In this document: piece by piece, positions 6,033-8,237 of the stretch
Layout: each line of letters opens with the position of its first letter
How positions within the stretch are numbered: the stretch's first letter is position 1
Assembly (NCBI GenBank): GCA_023426625.1
Contig: JAFAAJ010000173.1
Span: 1-8,237, forward strand
Length of the DNA: 8,237 nt
Reading direction: 5' to 3'
From: Bacteroidota bacterium
Lineage (GTDB): Bacteria > Bacteroidota > Bacteroidia > Flavobacteriales > Weeksellaceae
Translations under genes and position numbers: made by a program
Notes under the pieces: model-generated
What the model was told of the DNA's origin: nothing
The model's input: the letters and a program-made list of their open reading frames with translations, nothing else
Database searches by the model: none

Positions 6033-6174
6033 AGAAAAGTTTCAGAAAGTAGATTTCTTACTATCAATTTTTTATCCACAAATTAACAATAACTATTAGT
6101 GAATCTGTTGATTATGTATTTTAATACAGGTGTAGATTAGCAATTTAACGATTTAGAAAATCCGCAATTTTGCT
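6033..6174. other. AT-rich gap between the ABC ATPase gene and the 6S-like RNA
   Basis: No gene is seen. It holds a perfect DnaA box at 6072-6080 and a weak perfect dyad TGTATT-2-AATACA at 6115-6128. The dyad sits about 50 nt past the ABC ATPase stop but lacks GC pairs and a U-tract, so it is not a convincing terminator. Confidence 0.45.
6072..6080 (+). promoter_or_regulatory. Perfect DnaA box (TTATCCACA)
   Basis: Exact match to the strong DnaA-binding 9-mer, in an AT-rich intergenic stretch upstream of the candidate 6S-like RNA promoter. It is the only exact copy I found. A chance hit is possible, and no dnaA gene or box cluster suggests an origin here. Confidence 0.35.
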
Positions 6175-7110
6175 TTACTGAAATGCCACTTTAATTGCAT
6201 TCTCCAACTTCTTATTGGAATAAACAACCAGTTCTTTATTTTTTACTCTGATCTTATTCCAAAAATGGTTTCCTGCAAATCTGCTTTCCAGAAGTTCAGC
6301 ATCCAAACCGTTGTCCGTAATTTTGATCTCATGAGGATAATAAGAGAATTTGGGGATCTGAAGATCTGCCATTTCATTTTCACTGAAAATATTCACCTCA
6401 CCGAAAAGTTTCGCAACATAAGCATTATAAGGATGCTTATAGGTTTCTTCGGGACTTTCATTCTGGATTAATCTTCCGTTTTGAAGAATAATGATCTGAT
6501 CCAGCCACGGCATGATCTCCTGAAGTTCGTGAGTGGAGATGATCAGGGAAATATTATTCTGTTTCACATATCTGAAAAGTCTTTCTCTAAGTTCTATTTT
6601 TCTTGAAAAGTCCAGATTGCTGAATGGTTCATCCAGAATCAGAAGTTTTGGCATTACAGAAAGTGCTCTTGCGATGGCTACTCTTTGTTGTTGACCACCA
6701 CTTAAATATTTAGGCAGAATATGAGCGAACTCTTCCAGTCCCACCACTTCCAGAAGTTCCTGAACGGTTTCTTTTTTCTTGGTTAAATTGATATTCGAGA
6801 TAAACTTTCCTACATTTTCCGCAACGGTAGCATAAGGCATCAGATCAAAATTCTGTGCTACGAACTTCATTTCCGCCTCTCCCGGAACCAGATTTCCTTT
6901 GGGGCCTAAAAGTGATCTTCCATTAAAGATAATTTCTCCGCTTTCCCAGTCTAGGAGTCCATATATCAGGCTCAGTAAGGTGGATTTTCCACACCCGCTT
7001 TCTCCTGCAAGTGCAATGATCTTTCCTTCTTCAAATCTCAGGTTGAGGTTCTGAAACAGCGGCTTATCTTTAGTATATGAAAAATGTAAATTGTTTATTT
7101 CTAATAGCAT
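6175..7110 (-). CDS. ABC-transporter ATP-binding protein with TOBE-like tail (PotA/FbpC/CysA-like)
   Basis: A 311-aa cytoplasmic ATPase subunit that would power an import complex. The nucleotide-binding domain (about 1-235) is complete: Walker A GESGCGKST (36-44), Q-loop Gln86 in FVAQNFDLMPYATVAENV, signature LSGGQQQRVAIARAL (136-150), Walker B LLILDEP (156-162), D-loop SNLD and switch His194 in STHELQE. The tail (about 240-311) contains YYPHEIKI (257-264) and LLESRFAGNHFWNKIRV, resembling the TOBE domain of ferric-ion, polyamine and sulfate importer ATPases. The substrate cannot be read from this. No permease or binding protein adjoins it: downstream is non-coding, and the upstream gene is divergent. 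The ATG at 7110 is the first in frame and gives the usual MLLEINNLHFSY opening. Its -7 element ends only 4 nt before the ATG, implying a leaderless or nearly leaderless mRNA. Confidence 0.9.
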   Translation of the reverse strand: MLLEINNLHFSYTKDKPLFQNLNLRFEEGKIIALAGESGCGKSTLLSLIYGLLDWESGEIIFNGRSLLGPKGNLVPGEAEMKFVAQNFDLMPYATVAENVGKFISNINLTKKKETVQELLEVVGLEEFAHILPKYLSGGQQQRVAIARALSVMPKLLILDEPFSNLDFSRKIELRERLFRYVKQNNISLIISTHELQEIMPWLDQIIILQNGRLIQNESPEETYKHPYNAYVAKLFGEVNIFSENEMADLQIPKFSYYPHEIKITDNGLDAELLESRFAGNHFWNKIRVKNKELVVYSNKKLENAIKVAFQ

Positions 7111-7124
7111 ATTACAAATGTAAT
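7111..7124 (-). promoter_or_regulatory. ABC ATPase promoter (TACATTTG) embedded in a perfect palindrome
   Basis: The -7 element TACATTTG occupies 7115-7122 on the minus strand, 4 nt from the ATG. It sits inside a perfect inverted repeat, ATTACA-2-TGTAAT (7111-7124). Predicted transcription begins at or within a base or two of the start codon. The dyad could be a repressor operator, or simply a by-product of the TACATTTGTA promoter sequence. Confidence 0.5.
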
Positions 7125-7152
7125 GTTTTTATAAAAAAATAAAATTTTTTAT

Positions 7153-7160
7153 TAAATTAG
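7153..7160 (+). promoter_or_regulatory. Probable yceI-family gene promoter, -7 element TAAATTAG
   Basis: One mismatch from TAnnTTTG, followed by C, 23 nt upstream of the ATG at 7184. It is divergent from the ABC ATPase promoter within a 73-bp gap. AGGAG at 7162-7166 is 17 nt from the ATG, too far for a normal ribosome binding site. Confidence 0.38.
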
Positions 7161-7183
7161 CAGGAGTATTAATAATATCAAAA

Positions 7184-7846
7184 ATGAGAAAAAAATTGTT
7201 TTCATTGGTTATTCCAAGTCTTTTTATTGCATCTCTTGCAGTAGTGTCGTGTAAAAAAGACAAACCTCTTACAAGTGAAACGAATGAAGTAACCACCACT
7301 CAGGAAGGAGCTCAGTATGCAGTAGATACTTTAAACAGTAAAGTAGAGTGGAATGGATATAAAATATTTAAATCAGAAAATACAAGCCACTTTGGGACCA
7401 TTAAGTTTGAAAGCGGTGATGTTACTGTGAAAGACGGACAGCTTGAAAGCGGAAAATTTGTTGCGGATATGAACTCCCTGACTTCTGTTGACCTTCAAAA
7501 CGATGCTGAACAGCTTGGAAAGCTAAATGGTCATTTGAAGAGTGGAGATTTCTTTGAAGTGGAAAAATTCCCTACGGCTTCCTATGAGATCACAAAAGTT
7601 ACTCCTTCTGCTGAAGGGGATTATAATACTCTTTTAGATGGTAATTTAACGGTCAAAGGTATTACAAAGCCTACTCAGTTTAAAGCTAATGTTTCTGTGA
7701 AAGAAGGAGAAGTTAGCATTGCAACTGAACCGAAAGATATTAAAAGAGAAGAGTTTGGCATGAAGTTCCAGGCTCCTGCTGCTAATGGAGTGATCAAAGA
7801 TGAGGTGACACTTCAGATCAGCATCAAAGCTTTAGAAAAAAAGTAA
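7184..7846 (+). CDS. YceI-family lipoprotein
   Basis: A 220-aa exported lipoprotein. The N-terminus has a lipoprotein signal peptide with basic MRKK, a hydrophobic core and the lipobox VVSC, so Cys23 is the predicted lipidated residue. It is followed by KKDKP and a Thr/Glu-rich linker to about 44. The YceI domain fills about 45-218, a lipocalin-like beta-barrel that in characterised relatives binds isoprenoid or other long hydrophobic ligands. Family hallmarks are YAVDTLNSKVEWNGYK at its start, NGHLKSGDFFEVEKFPTA (115-132) and GNLTVKGITKP (153-163). The protein should be anchored in the outer or inner membrane facing the periplasm, or displayed outside; the lipid-proximal residues are not a clear surface-export signal. 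The ATG at 7184 is required for the signal peptide. The gene is single, ended by a terminator before pheS. The ligand is unknown. Confidence 0.92.
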   Translation: MRKKLFSLVIPSLFIASLAVVSCKKDKPLTSETNEVTTTQEGAQYAVDTLNSKVEWNGYKIFKSENTSHFGTIKFESGDVTVKDGQLESGKFVADMNSLTSVDLQNDAEQLGKLNGHLKSGDFFEVEKFPTASYEITKVTPSAEGDYNTLLDGNLTVKGITKPTQFKANVSVKEGEVSIATEPKDIKREEFGMKFQAPAANGVIKDEVTLQISIKALEKK

Positions 7847-7878
7847 TTTTTTTATTTAAGTGAAACAAGTGATTGAAG

Positions 7879-7907
7879 TCTGTCTCTTCCCGGAGGCAGA
7901 TTTTTTT
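7879..7907 (+). terminator. Intrinsic terminator after the yceI-family gene
   Basis: TCTGTCTC (7879-7886) pairs with GAGGCAGA (7893-7900), 8 bp including one U-G wobble, with a 6-nt loop and seven T (7901-7907). It lies about 30 nt past the stop and separates this gene from pheS. Confidence 0.82.
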
Positions 7908-7943
7908 ATATTAAATAAAGAAAATTATTACGTTGAAAAACCG

Positions 7944-7951
7944 TATTTTTG
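7944..7951 (+). promoter_or_regulatory. pheS promoter, -7 element TATTTTTG
   Basis: Exact TAnnTTTG match followed by C, 27 nt upstream of the pheS ATG and 36 nt past the preceding terminator. The predicted leader of about 23 nt is too short for an attenuator or T-box, so no tRNA-dependent leader control is seen. Confidence 0.65.
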
Positions 7952-7978
7952 CAAAACATTTTTTTTGAAAACAAAACA

Positions 7979-8237
7979 ATGATAGAAAAGATAGAAGAAC
8001 TACTTGTTGAGGTAAACAATTTCAGTGCGACATCTAAAGAGGAGATAGAAAATTTCCGAATCAAGTATAATGGTAAGAAAGGAGTCCTAAATGATTTTTT
8101 TGAAAAATTCAAAGAGGTTCCCAACGACCAGAAGAAAGAATTCGGGCAAAAGATCAATTCTTTGAAACAAGCTGTTGCTGCTAAATTGGAAGATTTGAAA
8201 AATTCTTCTCAGTCTTCTGTTGTTGTAGAAAAAGAAG
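7979..8237 (+). CDS. pheS: Phenylalanine-tRNA ligase alpha subunit, 5' end only
   Basis: The first 86 codons are inside the window and the gene runs off the right edge. The sequence starts MIEKIEELLVEVNNFSATSK and continues with IENFRIKYNGKKGVLNDFF and FKEVPNDQKKEFGQKINSLK. This is the N-terminal coiled-coil arm of bacterial PheS, which contacts the tRNA; the segment corresponding to RIKYNGKKG is the most conserved part of it. PheS pairs with PheT to charge tRNA-Phe in the cytosol. The catalytic core (motifs 2 and 3 and the Phe pocket) lies beyond the window. The ATG at 7979 gives the normal N-terminus and follows a good promoter element. Whether pheT follows cannot be seen. Confidence 0.9.
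   Translation, partial: MIEKIEELLVEVNNFSATSKEEIENFRIKYNGKKGVLNDFFEKFKEVPNDQKKEFGQKINSLKQAVAAKLEDLKNSSQSSVVVEKE

Noticed and set aside
7162..7166. AGGAG as a Shine-Dalgarno site for the yceI-family gene
   Set aside because: It is 17 nt from the ATG, too far, and Flavobacteriia seldom use Shine-Dalgarno sites.
7906..8157. 83-codon minus-strand reading frame
   Set aside because: Antisense to the 5' end of pheS and across its promoter; composition is typical of a shadow frame.
1..8237. CRISPR array, insertion sequence, phage or toxin-antitoxin module
   Set aside because: No regularly spaced repeats, terminal inverted repeats, transposase or integrase motifs, or small paired genes were seen on either strand.

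Overview
The window looks like chromosomal DNA from a member of the Flavobacteriia, most likely the Chryseobacterium/Elizabethkingia branch. The DNA is AT-rich, start codons lack Shine-Dalgarno sequences, and almost every gene is preceded by the Bacteroidetes sigma-A -7 element TAnnTTTG. The proteins also point there: a GLPGLI-like/PNGase F-like secreted protein, a YceI lipoprotein, and 'FGQ'-type signal peptides. Codon use and gene density are uniform. I see no insertion sequence, phage gene, CRISPR array or tRNA.

Layout, left to right. At 1-68 (-) is the 5' end of a secreted protein of unknown function. At 286-1956 (-) is glutamine-hydrolysing asparagine synthetase asnB, with its own promoter and a downstream hairpin terminator. 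The 1957-2275 gap holds the asnB promoter and an unexplained terminator facing the + strand, which may end a small RNA. At 2276-3940 (-) is a secreted two-part protein, GLPGLI-like followed by a PNGase F-like (peptide:N-glycanase) region. At 4141-5346 (-) is an RsmB/NOP2/Sun-type rRNA m5C methyltransferase. It is divergent from phnA/yjdM at 5523-5867 (+), a small zinc-ribbon protein ending in a strong terminator. The 5868-6174 gap holds a candidate 6S-like RNA on the - strand (about 5906-6020) and one perfect DnaA box. At 6175-7110 (-) is an ABC-transporter ATPase with a TOBE-like tail and a promoter that almost touches its ATG. It is divergent from a YceI-family lipoprotein at 7184-7846 (+), followed by a terminator. 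At 7979-8237 (+) is the 5' end of pheS, the phenylalanyl-tRNA synthetase alpha subunit.

The genes are mostly single units with their own promoters and terminators, so the window reads as ordinary housekeeping chromosome rather than one pathway or an accessory island. I found no convincing new multi-gene system. The observations most worth following are the non-coding ones: the 6S-like RNA (a rod of paired segments around a central bubble, with its own promoter and U-tract), the orphan + strand terminator, and the palindromic promoter apparently driving a leaderless ABC ATPase mRNA. The GLPGLI-like/PNGase F-like domain combination is the main protein-level point of interest.
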